From Candidatus Cibiobacter qucibialis (GTDB lineage Bacteria > Bacillota > Clostridia > Oscillospirales > Ruminococcaceae): a DNA stretch of 32,685 nt. The stretch spans positions 1 through 32,685 of the forward strand of contig SAUS01000028.1 in NCBI GenBank assembly GCA_004000625.1, in the 5' to 3' direction. The notes under the pieces were generated by a model. It had not been told where the DNA came from, searched no databases, and saw nothing but the letters and a program-made list of their open reading frames with translations. The position numbers were made by a program, and so were the translations under genes. Positions 24,187-32,581 of this stretch are shown one piece after another (position 1 is the first letter of the stretch; every line of letters begins with the position of its first letter).

Positions 24187-24939
24187 TCACATTCCCATTC
24201 CGCCGTCAACACAAAGAACCTGCCCGGTGATGTAACCGGCCTGTTCCCCGGCCAGGAAAGCCACCGCCGCGGCAACATCTTCAGCACGGCCAATTCTGCC
24301 TGCCGGGATGGCCGCTGCGGCTGCGGCGCGGGCAGATTCCGGCATAGCGGCGGTCATATCGGTTTCAATAAATCCAGGTGCCACCGCATTGGCGGTAATA
24401 TTGCGTGCGGCGTACTCTTTGGCAACGCTTTTCGTTAGGCCGATCAGCCCCGCCTTGCTGGCGGCATAGTTGGCCTGGCCCGCGTTCCCGTGCAGGCCGA
24501 CCACACTGCTGATATTGATGATACGCCCATACCGCTGGCGCATCATCAAGCGGGAAGCTGCTTTGGTGCAGAAAAACGTCCCCTTCAGGTTGGTAAAAAG
24601 CACATTGTCAAAGTCGGATTCGGTCATGCGCATCAGCAGTTTATCCGCGGTGATGCCCGCATTGTTGACCAGCACATCGATCCGCCCAAAAGCGGCAGCG
24701 GTATCTTCCACCAGATTTTGGCAGGCTTCGGGGCTGCGCACATCCGCTTGCAGCGTGATGGCCTGCACACCAAAGGCGCGGCAGGCAGCCGCTGTTTCCT
24801 CGGCCGCGGCTGCGCTGCCTGCGTAGTTGACTGCAATGTTCATGCCGTTTTCGGCCAATGCAAGGCAGACGGCACGACCAATGCCCTTGGCGCCGCCCGT
24901 AACCAGAGCGGCACGGCGCATGCTTTCGGTTTGCGGCAT
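24187..24939 (-). CDS. fabG: 3-oxoacyl-ACP reductase FabG
   Basis: A 250-residue short-chain dehydrogenase that reduces 3-oxoacyl-ACP with NADPH. TGGAKGIG (14-21) binds the cofactor, NNAG (92-95) is the structural motif, and Ser145, Tyr158 and Lys162 form the active site. The ATG at 24939 is preferred because AAAGGAG lies seven bases upstream; the frame extends to 25005 but that part overlaps the end of fabD. The gap after the fabD stop is two bases. An Ala-rich C-terminal half is the only oddity. Confidence 0.96.
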   Translation of the reverse strand: MPQTESMRRAALVTGGAKGIGRAVCLALAENGMNIAVNYAGSAAAAEETAAACRAFGVQAITLQADVRSPEACQNLVEDTAAAFGRIDVLVNNAGITADKLLMRMTESDFDNVLFTNLKGTFFCTKAASRLMMRQRYGRIINISSVVGLHGNAGQANYAASKAGLIGLTKSVAKEYAARNITANAVAPGFIETDMTAAMPESARAAAAAAIPAGRIGRAEDVAAAVAFLAGEQAGYITGQVLCVDGGMGM

Positions 24940-24941
24940 GG

Positions 24942-25880
24942 TCAGGCTCCTTTCATGGTGCAAAGCAACTGCTGCAGCTGTGCAGCAGTTTCCACCGGAT
25001 AGCACGAGATCGCATTTCCCACCGTCTTTTTCACAAATCCGGTCAACACCCTGCCGGGGCCGATCTCAATGGCGGTATCCACCCCCAGTTCCGCCAAACG
25101 GCGGACGGTGGCTTCCCAACGTACGCCGGACTGCACCTGTTTTTCCAGCAGCGTGGCGACCGTGTCATTCTGTGCCATTTCATGCCCAAGGCAGTTGAAC
25201 AGCACCGGGAACTTCATCGGCGCAAAATGGATGGATTGGAACTTTTCCCGCAGCGCATCTCCGGCGGGGTGCATCAGCAGCGTATGGAACGCACCGCTGA
25301 CGTTCAGCGGCAGGCAGCGCCGCGCCCCAGCGGCAAGCGCCAGGTCGGCAGCTTTGTCTACAGCAGCTTTCTCGCCGCCGATAACCAGCTGGCCGGGACA
25401 GTTGTAATTGCAGATCTGTACAACGCCCTCTTCGGCGGCTGCGCTGCAACATGCCTGCAAGGATGTTTCATCCAATCCCAAAACGGCTGTCATCCCACAG
25501 ATGCGCCCGGCAGCGGCAGCAGCCATCGCTTTGCCACGGAAAGCCGTTAAAGCGACCGCTGTCTGCATATCGAACACCCCCGCACAGGCCAAAGCGGAAT
25601 ACTCCCCCAGGGACAGGCCCGCCGCATAGTCCGGCATAATGCCCTGCTCCCGCAGCACAGCGGTAAGACCGGCGGCAAAAGCTGTCATACAAGGCTGGGT
25701 GTATTGCGTTTCTTTCAGTACGCCCGCCGCGTCGGTAAAGCAGACTTCTTTCAAATCAAAATCCACCGCTGCGGCAGCTTCGTCAAAGGCGGCGCGGAAG
25801 GCAGGAAAGGTTTCATAAAGGTCCTGGCCCATACCGGCATGCTGACTGCCCTGCCCAGCGTATAAAAATGCTAGTTTCAT
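24942..25880 (-). CDS. fabD: Malonyl-CoA:ACP transacylase FabD
   Basis: A 312-residue enzyme that loads malonyl groups onto ACP. The N-terminal AGQGSQ motif, the nucleophile Ser90 in GLSLGEYSA and His199 in GAFHT mark the family. The residue before the Ser is Leu, where many bacteria have His. Its ATG overlaps the fabK stop (TGATG), giving coupled translation. Confidence 0.96.
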   Translation of the reverse strand: MKLAFLYAGQGSQHAGMGQDLYETFPAFRAAFDEAAAAVDFDLKEVCFTDAAGVLKETQYTQPCMTAFAAGLTAVLREQGIMPDYAAGLSLGEYSALACAGVFDMQTAVALTAFRGKAMAAAAAGRICGMTAVLGLDETSLQACCSAAAEEGVVQICNYNCPGQLVIGGEKAAVDKAADLALAAGARRCLPLNVSGAFHTLLMHPAGDALREKFQSIHFAPMKFPVLFNCLGHEMAQNDTVATLLEKQVQSGVRWEATVRRLAELGVDTAIEIGPGRVLTGFVKKTVGNAISCYPVETAAQLQQLLCTMKGA

Positions 25881-26818
25881 CAGATGGTCTCCTTGTACAA
25901 CCCCGTGATGCAGGTCTTTGCCTCGCTTACCATTGCGGCAAAAATCTCTTCTACCGGGCGGACTTCATGCAGCAGCCCCGCGGCCTGTCCGGCCATCAGG
26001 CTTCCGTTTTCGGTGTCGCCGTCAAACACAGCCTTGCGCAGACTGCCAAGCGTAAAGTGTTCCAGCGCCATTTTGTCGGCCCCGGCTTTTTCCTGCCGGA
26101 CATACTCGCGGCTCATTCGGTTTTTCAACACACGCACCGGGGTGCCGCCGATCCGCCCGGTCACAATGGTATCGCTGTCGCGGGCTTTCAGCAGCGCTGT
26201 CTTGTAGTTTTCGTGGATGGGGCACTCGGTGCTGGCCAGCAGACAGGTGCCGACCTGCACGCCGCAGGCCCCCAGCGCCAGCGCTGCGGCCAAACCGCGC
26301 CCGTCAGCAATGCCGCCCGCGGCAATGACCGGCACATGGACGGCATCAACAACCTGCGGCACCAGCGCCATTGTGGTCATTTCCCCCACATGGCCGCCGC
26401 TCTCTGTCCCCTCAGCAATGACAGCGTCAATGCCAAGCGGTTCCAGGTGTTTGGCTAAGATTGCGGCAGCTACCACCGGGATAACCGTGATGCCGGCTGC
26501 TTTCCACATTGCCATGTACTTTCCCGGATTTCCTGCCCCGGTGGTGACGATCTTTACGCCTTCTTCCACCACGATTTTGGCAAATTCATCTGCCTGCGGG
26601 TGCATCAGCATGATGTTGACACCAAAAGGCTGGTCGGTCAGCGCACGGCAGTGGCGGATGTTTTCCCTCAGGGCATCGGCATCCATACCGCCGGAACCGA
26701 TCAGGCCCAGCGCCCCGGCGTTAGAGCAGGCAGCGGCAAATTCGCCCGTGGCGATATTGGCCATTCCACCTTGGATAATGGGATATTTCGTACCTAAAAT
26801 TTCATTGAGCAGCTTCAT
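25880..26818 (-). CDS. fabK: Enoyl-ACP reductase II FabK (FMN-dependent)
   Basis: A 312-residue flavoprotein of the nitronate-monooxygenase fold that carries out the last step of each elongation cycle. YPIIQGGMANIATGEFAAA near the start, EGTESGGHVG and the phosphate-binding GGIADGRGLAAALALGACGVQ segment are characteristic. FabK replaces FabI here; no FabI-like gene is in the window. The start overlaps the fabH stop by four bases. Confidence 0.94.
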   Translation of the reverse strand: MKLLNEILGTKYPIIQGGMANIATGEFAAACSNAGALGLIGSGGMDADALRENIRHCRALTDQPFGVNIMLMHPQADEFAKIVVEEGVKIVTTGAGNPGKYMAMWKAAGITVIPVVAAAILAKHLEPLGIDAVIAEGTESGGHVGEMTTMALVPQVVDAVHVPVIAAGGIADGRGLAAALALGACGVQVGTCLLASTECPIHENYKTALLKARDSDTIVTGRIGGTPVRVLKNRMSREYVRQEKAGADKMALEHFTLGSLRKAVFDGDTENGSLMAGQAAGLLHEVRPVEEIFAAMVSEAKTCITGLYKETI

Positions 26819-27768
26819 TTTCTACCCTCATACGTCAGCAGCATTCCGCCCCAGGTCAGCCCGCCGCCAAAACCGATGCAGGCCAGGGTCTGGCCGGGGT
26901 GCAGCAAATCATTTTCCACCATTTCATGCAGAGCAATGGGAATGCTGGCAGCACTGGTATTTCCATGGCGGTCCATATTTTTATAAAATTTTGACGGTTC
27001 TGCGTGCAAGTGTTTGATACAATGGTCAATAATGCGGCTATTGGCCTGATGGCAGACGACCCAATCCAGGTCAGCCAAGGTCTTTTGGCTACGCTCCAAC
27101 ACGGTTTGCAGGCAACGCGGCATGGTTTCCACCGCAAAACGAAAGACCGCCTTGCCATCCATCGTGATCGGGGCCGTATCGCAGGCTGCGGGGCCGCCGA
27201 CACGGATGGCTTCACTCCCCCGCGCGCCCAACGTGACGGCAAACGGCACATCTTCGGCCAGTTCCAGAATAGCCGCACCAGCGCCATCCCCAAACAGTAC
27301 GCAGGTTGTGCGGTCGGTCGGGTCCACCATGCGGGACAGCGCTTCGCAGCCGATGACCAACGCATAGCGTCCGCCCAGGGTGTTCAACAGCCCGTGGGCC
27401 GCAGCAATAGCATAAATAAAACCGGAACAAGCCGCATTTACATCAAAAGCGGGCCGGTTCTCCGGCAGCCCCAAGGCCGCCTGCACACGGCAGGCAACAC
27501 TGGGGGTAGCCGTTGGAGCCGAAAGCGTTGCCGCAACGCAGCAGGCAATCTCGCTTGCTGCCAGCCCGCTACGCGCTAGGGCCTGGCGGGCGGCGGCAAT
27601 GGCCAGCGTGGCGGCATCCTCACTTTCGGTGCAGTAATACCGCTGGCGGATGCCGGTGCGGGTCGTGATCCATTCATCGCTGGTGTCCACCTGTCGGCTC
27701 AAATCCTCATTCGTCACTACACGGCCGGGCAGTGCCCCGCCGGTGGCCAGCAGCTGTAAGCCTTTCAT
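26815..27768 (-). CDS. fabH: Beta-ketoacyl-ACP synthase III FabH
   Basis: A 317-residue condensing enzyme that starts fatty-acid synthesis by joining acyl-CoA to malonyl-ACP. The triad is Cys114 in NAACSGF, His240 in VCHQANSRI and Asn270 in HGNTSAAS. The start is ATG 27768, which overlaps the accA stop by four bases; the open frame extends upstream to 28023 but that part is antisense-like read-through of accA with no family similarity. The DEWITTRTGI segment near 31-40 is typical of FabH. Confidence 0.96.
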   Translation of the reverse strand: MKGLQLLATGGALPGRVVTNEDLSRQVDTSDEWITTRTGIRQRYYCTESEDAATLAIAAARQALARSGLAASEIACCVAATLSAPTATPSVACRVQAALGLPENRPAFDVNAACSGFIYAIAAAHGLLNTLGGRYALVIGCEALSRMVDPTDRTTCVLFGDGAGAAILELAEDVPFAVTLGARGSEAIRVGGPAACDTAPITMDGKAVFRFAVETMPRCLQTVLERSQKTLADLDWVVCHQANSRIIDHCIKHLHAEPSKFYKNMDRHGNTSAASIPIALHEMVENDLLHPGQTLACIGFGGGLTWGGMLLTYEGRK

Positions 27769-28724
27769 GCTCCCCTCATTTCTCCGATACGGCGGTATTT
27801 TTTGTATCTCTGGTCGGCTAATGCCTTTCCACTCATCTTGCACAAGGCGGCAAGGTGCGCGGCAATGGCGGTATCCAACCGGCTGAAAAGCAGCTGCCGC
27901 CCGCGCTGTGCACCGCCCAGCGGTTCGGCGATGATCTCTTCCACAATTCCATCCGTATACAAGTCCTGCGCCGTCAGTTTCATCATGGTACAGGCTTCGC
28001 CGCTGCGGGAGGCATCTTTCCACAAAATGCTGGCAAATCCTTCGGGGCTCAACACCGAATACACGGCGTTTTCCAGCATCAGAATATGGTTGGCAACGCC
28101 AAGCCCCAGTGCGCCGCCGCTGGAGCCTTCGCCCGTAACGATGGCCAGTACCGGGACGGTCAGACCGCTCATCTCCATCAGGTTGCGGGCGATGGCCTCC
28201 CCCTGGCCGCGCTCCTCGGCATCCTTACCGGGGTAAGCACCGGGGGTATCAATAAATGTGATGATGGGCCGCCTGAATTTTTCCGCCTGCTTCATCACGC
28301 GCAGCGCCTTGCGGTAGCCTTCCGGTCCCGGCATGCCAAAGTTGCAGCGCAGGTTTTCTTCCAGCGTCGTTCCTTTGCGGTGCCCCAAAACCGTAACGGG
28401 CATCCCATGGAATCGCGCGATACCGCACAAAATGGCCGCGTCCTCCTTGCATTGCCGGTCACCACACTGCTCAAAAAAGTCGGTAAACAGGTTGTCGATG
28501 ATTTCGCCGATATGCGGGCGGTCAGGGCGGCGCGCCAGAAAAACTCTGTCCTCCGGCGTCAGTGATGTGCAGCGCTGCAAAAGCATGTTTTCCTGCGCGG
28601 AAAGCTCTGCCAGCTCAGCGGCATGGGTAGTCGTATTCGCCATTTCGGCATCATCGGTGCTGCTACACAATGCATCAATCTGCGCGTCCAGCGGTTCCAG
28701 CTGCTGCAAAACCTCTTTGATCAT
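27765..28724 (-). CDS. accA: Acetyl-CoA carboxylase carboxyltransferase subunit alpha
   Basis: A 319-residue subunit of the carboxyltransferase half of acetyl-CoA carboxylase, which works with AccD to transfer the carboxyl group from biotin to acetyl-CoA. The family sequences TVLGHRKGTTLEENLRCNFG, FIDTPGAYPGKDAEERGQGE and VTGEGSSGGALGLGVAN are all present. ATG 28724 is preferred to 28730 because GGAGG then lies eight bases upstream and the start overlaps the accD stop by four bases. The biotin carrier and biotin carboxylase genes are not in the cluster. Confidence 0.95.
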   Translation of the reverse strand: MIKEVLQQLEPLDAQIDALCSSTDDAEMANTTTHAAELAELSAQENMLLQRCTSLTPEDRVFLARRPDRPHIGEIIDNLFTDFFEQCGDRQCKEDAAILCGIARFHGMPVTVLGHRKGTTLEENLRCNFGMPGPEGYRKALRVMKQAEKFRRPIITFIDTPGAYPGKDAEERGQGEAIARNLMEMSGLTVPVLAIVTGEGSSGGALGLGVANHILMLENAVYSVLSPEGFASILWKDASRSGEACTMMKLTAQDLYTDGIVEEIIAEPLGGAQRGRQLLFSRLDTAIAAHLAALCKMSGKALADQRYKKYRRIGEMRGA

Positions 28725-29605
28725 CTGCATTTCCTCCCCTGTGTATGGAGCTGCAAAATCCGCGTCAAAACCTCTTTTAATTCAGTGCGTGGCACAACCT
28801 GATCCACAAAGCCGTGTTCCAGCTGGAACTCACTGCGCTGGAAACCATCGGGCAGCTTTTCTCCGATGGTCTGTTCAATCACACGCGGCCCGGCAAACCC
28901 GATCAGCGCACCCGGTTCGGCCAGCGTGATGTCTCCCAGGCTGGCAAAACTGGCTGTGACACCGCCGGTGGTGGGGTGGGTCAGCACACTGACATACAGC
29001 CCGCCGCTGCGGCTGAACCGTTCCAGCGCGGCACTGGTTTTTGCCATTTGCATCAGGCTGAAAATGCCCTCCTGCATCCGCGCTCCACCGCTGGCAGAAA
29101 AAATAACCAGCGGAAGCCGTTTATCAGCAGCATATTCGATTGCACGGGTGATTTTCTCCCCCACGGCAGTGCTCATGCTGCCCATAAAAAATCGGCTGTC
29201 CAGCACAGCTGCCACCGCCTGCACGCCCCCGATCCTGCCGGTTGCGGTGACGGCAGCTTCTTTCAGGCCCGTTTTGACCGAAGCAGCGGCCAACTTTTCC
29301 TGATAATCGGGAAAATGCAGCACATCGTTGGGGGCAAGGTCTGGATTCAGTTCCTTAAAGGTTCCGTGGTCCAAAATCGTGCTGAGCCGGTAATAGGCTC
29401 CAATGGGCAGATGTACCCCGCAATTGGGGCATACATACAGGCTTTTGGTCCAGACCTGGCGGGTGGCGCGGCGGCCGCATTTTTTACATTCAACAAATTG
29501 CGGCTGCACCCAGCCGGGCGCAGCCGTACCAGCATCGCGGCGGACTTTCAGTTGGAAGCTGCGCTCCTGCTGGCTGACCGGGAACAGCTTTTCAATGGCA
29601 TTCAT
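28721..29605 (-). CDS. accD: Acetyl-CoA carboxylase carboxyltransferase subunit beta
   Basis: A 294-residue carboxyltransferase subunit. The N-terminal zinc ribbon has Cys40, Cys43, Cys59 and Cys62. The body carries FSASGGARMQEGIFSLMQMA and LTHPTTGGVTASFA, typical of AccD. It follows acpP by 12 bases and its stop overlaps accA. Together the two genes encode the full carboxyltransferase. Confidence 0.96.
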   Translation of the reverse strand: MNAIEKLFPVSQQERSFQLKVRRDAGTAAPGWVQPQFVECKKCGRRATRQVWTKSLYVCPNCGVHLPIGAYYRLSTILDHGTFKELNPDLAPNDVLHFPDYQEKLAAASVKTGLKEAAVTATGRIGGVQAVAAVLDSRFFMGSMSTAVGEKITRAIEYAADKRLPLVIFSASGGARMQEGIFSLMQMAKTSAALERFSRSGGLYVSVLTHPTTGGVTASFASLGDITLAEPGALIGFAGPRVIEQTIGEKLPDGFQRSEFQLEHGFVDQVVPRTELKEVLTRILQLHTQGRKCR

Positions 29606-29617
29606 CCCTAATACCCT

Positions 29618-29848
29618 TTAGGCTGCCCGCGCAACCAGATAGTTGAAGATATCACCCACAGTCTTGAGCGTTCCCAGGTCCTCATCGGCAATCGTGATGC
29701 CAAACTTGTCCTCAAACGCCATGTTCAGCTCCACCGCGTCCAGGCTATCCGCCTGCAGGTCCTCGGTCAGGCTGGCTTCCATCGTAACTTTGTCTGCATC
29801 GCAGTTCAGGGTATCAACAAATACTTCTTTCAGTTCTTCAAAGCTCAT
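29618..29848 (-). CDS. acpP: Acyl carrier protein
   Basis: A 76-residue acidic carrier protein that holds the growing acyl chain. Ser35 in ADSLDAVEL is the site for 4'-phosphopantetheine. The four-helix pattern and length are normal. It is the first gene of the fatty-acid cluster and follows a strong promoter. A GAGG site lies before the ATG. Confidence 0.96.
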   Translation of the reverse strand: MSFEELKEVFVDTLNCDADKVTMEASLTEDLQADSLDAVELNMAFEDKFGITIADEDLGTLKTVGDIFNYLVARAA

Positions 29849-29866
29849 GATTTATACCTCATAATT

Positions 29867-29959
29867 ATTTATCTAAAAATATTGACTCAATTGTCAACAA
29901 GGTTATTATATCACATTTGTCTTGTATGTCAATATTGTTAGGTAAAAATATTTATCTAA
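29867..29959. promoter_or_regulatory. Putative operator sites around the acpP promoter
   Basis: A 22-base imperfect palindrome, TTAGGTAAA...TTTATCTAA, covers 29938-29959 just upstream of the -35. A second palindrome, TTGACTCAATTGTCAA, covers 29882-29897 at the start of the transcript. ATTTATCTAA occurs as a direct repeat at 29867-29876 and 29950-29959. TTAG...CTAA palindromes suit MarR-family dimers. Confidence 0.6.
29905..29932 (-). promoter_or_regulatory. Strong promoter of the fatty-acid cluster
   Basis: On the minus strand TTGACA (29932-29927), a 16-base spacer and TATAAT (29910-29905), with TGA before the -10 box, are close to perfect sigma-A consensus. Transcription would start near 29898, about 50 bases before the acpP start. 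Confidence 0.82.
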
Positions 29960-30376
29960 TTATGCTGACTTCTTATTCTCTCTACCGGAAGCGAACATCA
30001 TGCAAAAATTCGCACAGCATCATCCCCTGCAGCGCTGCCATTGCTGCTGACAGGTAGACGCAATGCAATACTTTGGGTGAGGGCACTCCCCCGCTCCGTC
30101 TATTGACAATTCCGCCACCTATAGATAAAAACGCCTGCAAACTCAGGCGTAAATCCGCCTTTATGCACAACGGCGTGATTGCCCGCGCTCTGGTGCTGGA
30201 CAAGCTGGTTTCTACCTGGCGCAGCACCCCGGCGCAGTGGTCAACATTACCTGCAGAGCATCTCCTTGCTTCTTACATATTTTTTATAATACAGCAAACC
30301 CAATATTTTCTGAGTGACACACCGCACCACGGTCCACCAACATTATTCTTTATTTTTTACATTATTCACTCAAAAA
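29960..30376. other. Intergenic stretch without a supported gene
   Basis: A plus-strand ORF at 30073-30429 has no good ribosome site and no family similarity that I can defend. A small stem CGCCTG/CAGGCG lies near 30131-30148. At 30318-30355 the block CACCACGGTCCACCAACATTATTCTTTATT matches parts of R1, R2 and R4, so this end is decayed repeat material. Confidence 0.4.
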
Positions 30377-30470
30377 GCAGGGCTCGGTGCCATTTCCGCA
30401 CCGGGCCCTGCTCTATTTCCAATTCCTAATTTCTCATTGCTAATTCCTAATTGAAAAAGCCCCTAACTTA
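30377..30470 (-). repeat. Modular repeat R7 with terminator after the RpiR-family gene
   Basis: On the minus strand GTTAGGGG starts at 30467, the base after the TAA stop. AATTAGGAATTAGCAATGAG-type blocks follow (30456-30418), then the perfect-looking stem GCAGGGCCCGGTGC/GCACCGAGCCCTGC (30411-30398 with 30390-30377) and five T residues (30376-30372). It is a good terminator for the anmK-regulator pair and shares its stem with R5 and R6. Confidence 0.82.
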
Positions 30471-31346
30471 GTTTTCCGCTTCCACCCTGTGCGTCATACA
30501 GCTCTTATAACTGTTTTCCAGGGCGGTTTCCACTTTGCGGTAGTTGCGGCGGGCAACAGCGGTGAACAGAACATCCACCATGCACATCTGGGCAATGCGG
30601 CTGCTCATTGCACCGCTGCGGTGGCTGATTTCCGGCGATGATGTGTACAAACACAGGTCCGCAGCCTGGGCCAGGGGGCTGTTGTCGAACCGGGTCAACG
30701 CAATGGTGGTGCCTCCCCGGGCGGCGGCCAGGTGCAGGCACTCCATCACCTCGCGGGTGGTACCGGAGTTGGATACAAAAATGCCCACATCCTTTGGCCC
30801 CATAGTTGCAGCATAAGTAAGCTGAATGTGCAGATCCTGCGCATAACAGGCGGACTTGCCAATGCGGATCAACTTATAATACAGGTCCTGCGCTACCAGC
30901 GACGATGCATTCACTCCGAACAGCCGCACACTGTCCGCCTGGATGATTTTCCCCGCGGCACGCTCCACAATGGCGGGATCCAGCAGCTTCATTGTGTCCT
31001 CAATAGCGCAGATGCTGCTGGTTTTCACCGCGTCCGCCATCTCAGTGATGGTGTTATAGTCCCGGATATCAGTAAAGAATCCGCTGCTCTCCCGCTGGGC
31101 AGTGGGAGCGTTGGTCTCGTTCAGCTCGTTGAACAGGGCTTTTTTCATATCCTTCAAGCCGTCAAAGCCGATGTGCTTGCACAGCCGCACCCAGGCCACC
31201 TGAGTGGTATCGGCTTGTTTGGCCAGCTTGGCAATGGGCAGCACAAACACGCTGTCCACATGGCTTAAAAAGAAGGACGCTGCCTTTTTTTCGGAATCAT
31301 TCAAATCATCATACAAGTCCCGCACACGGATTTCGATGCTGGTCAT
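30468..31346 (-). CDS. MurR/RpiR-family transcriptional regulator
   Basis: A 292-residue regulator with an N-terminal helix-turn-helix (about 35-72, IAKLAKQADTTQVAWVRLCK) and a C-terminal SIS sugar-phosphate domain (about 125-270, with VRLFGVNASS and SNSGTT at 192-197). It follows anmK by 19 bases and is probably cotranscribed. In enterobacteria MurR senses N-acetylmuramic acid 6-phosphate, the product AnmK makes, so that ligand is the natural guess. An AAAGGGGGA site precedes the ATG. The MurQ etherase that usually acts next is not in the window. Confidence 0.9.
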   Translation of the reverse strand: MTSIEIRVRDLYDDLNDSEKKAASFFLSHVDSVFVLPIAKLAKQADTTQVAWVRLCKHIGFDGLKDMKKALFNELNETNAPTAQRESSGFFTDIRDYNTITEMADAVKTSSICAIEDTMKLLDPAIVERAAGKIIQADSVRLFGVNASSLVAQDLYYKLIRIGKSACYAQDLHIQLTYAATMGPKDVGIFVSNSGTTREVMECLHLAAARGGTTIALTRFDNSPLAQAADLCLYTSSPEISHRSGAMSSRIAQMCMVDVLFTAVARRNYRKVETALENSYKSCMTHRVEAEN

Positions 31347-31365
31347 GGATGGTCCCCCTTTCCGG

Positions 31366-32541
31366 TTATTGGCTGATTTTCCCCATCACAACGGGGTGTG
31401 CAGCACCGGTTGCTCCGGGGGCGTTGTTGGGCTGGCCGTACATGGCTTCGTTCGCCAGCACGGCAAAGGCCACGGCCTCCTTCGCGTTGCTGTCCAAACC
31501 AAGCTGCTCGTTGGTCATCACCTCGCAGCCGGGCAGACAGTCGGCAATATGGGTCAGCAGCGTGGGGTTCATGCTGCCGCCCCCGCCCACGATCATCCGG
31601 TCCGGCTTGACGGGGCAGTAATCCCGCACGCCCGCGCTGATGCACTCCGCCGTAAAGCGGGTGGCGGTGGCCAGCACATCCCCCAGCGGCACATCCAGCT
31701 CGTTGGCTTTCTTCAGCAGCTGTTCCACATAGGCATCACCGTACATTTCGCGGCCGGTAGTTTTGGGCGGGGTGCGCTTCAGGTATTCGTCCTGCATCAT
31801 CCAGGCTAACAGGGCGGGGTTGACCTGAGCGGCAACAGCCATTTTGCCGCCGTCATCATAGCGGGCTTTTCCGTTCGTCATGCGGGCGGCAAGGGCATCG
31901 ATCACCATGTTGCCCGGCCCGGTATCAAAGGCCAGCACACCGTTCAAGCCCGCACCGCGGGGCAAAAGCGTGATGTTGCCAATACCGCCAATGTTCTGCA
32001 ATGCCACATTGCGCTGCGGGTCCTGGTAAAGCAGATACTCGGTATACGGCACCAGCGGCGCACCAAGGCCGCCTGCAGCCATATCCCGTACGCGGAAATC
32101 GCTCACCACGGGGCAGCCCAGCGCTTCCACGATCATTGAAGCTTCGCCGATTTGCAGGGTGCCGCGCACTTTGTAGCCCAGGTAGTCCTGCTCCACCGGG
32201 GCATGGAACACCGTCTGCCCATGGCTACCCACAAAGGCAACATTCCGCGGGTCCACGCCCGCCTGCGCGCAGACTGCCAGGCAGGCGTCTGCGCTGAGCT
32301 TGCCCAGCAAAAAGTTCATTAGGCAAAGTTCCTCGCTGCCGCCAAAGTTCCCTGCCGCCACCTGTAAAATGCGGCTGCGCACAGCATCGGTGAACGGCAG
32401 CGTGACAAACGCCATCTGGCGCACGTGGGTGTTGGTGCTGCACCCGCTGATTTCCACCAGCACAGCGTCAATGCCATCAGCCGAAGTACCGCTCATCAAG
32501 CCGATTGCCAGTTTTTTTGCCTCTGCATCTTTGCACAACAT
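31366..32541 (-). CDS. anmK: Anhydro-N-acetylmuramic acid kinase
   Basis: A 391-residue kinase that opens the 1,6-anhydro ring of anhydro-MurNAc and phosphorylates it to MurNAc 6-phosphate during cell-wall recycling. The signature LMSGTSADGID (15-25), SHGQTVFH, the DFRVRDMAAGGLGAPLVP segment with the catalytic Asp, and FDTGPGN are all visible. The ATG at 32541 is preferred over 32547 because GGTGGAG then has a seven-base spacing. Anhydro-MurNAc is classically made by lytic transglycosylases; in Gram-positive cells its source is less clear. It shares a transcript with the regulator downstream. Confidence 0.94.
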   Translation of the reverse strand: MLCKDAEAKKLAIGLMSGTSADGIDAVLVEISGCSTNTHVRQMAFVTLPFTDAVRSRILQVAAGNFGGSEELCLMNFLLGKLSADACLAVCAQAGVDPRNVAFVGSHGQTVFHAPVEQDYLGYKVRGTLQIGEASMIVEALGCPVVSDFRVRDMAAGGLGAPLVPYTEYLLYQDPQRNVALQNIGGIGNITLLPRGAGLNGVLAFDTGPGNMVIDALAARMTNGKARYDDGGKMAVAAQVNPALLAWMMQDEYLKRTPPKTTGREMYGDAYVEQLLKKANELDVPLGDVLATATRFTAECISAGVRDYCPVKPDRMIVGGGGSMNPTLLTHIADCLPGCEVMTNEQLGLDSNAKEAVAFAVLANEAMYGQPNNAPGATGAAHPVVMGKISQ

Positions 32542-32581
32542 TGTCATGCTCCACCCTTTCGTTCAGAGGGTTACTGCAAAA

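Noticed and set aside
27769..28023. N-terminal extension of fabH
   Set aside because: It overlaps accA in another frame and FabH similarity starts exactly at ATG 27768, which overlaps the accA stop.
30073..30429. 118-codon plus-strand ORF with an FMHNGV motif
   Set aside because: The motif recalls di-haem peroxidases but nothing else fits; there is no ribosome site, and the end runs through repeat and terminator sequence.
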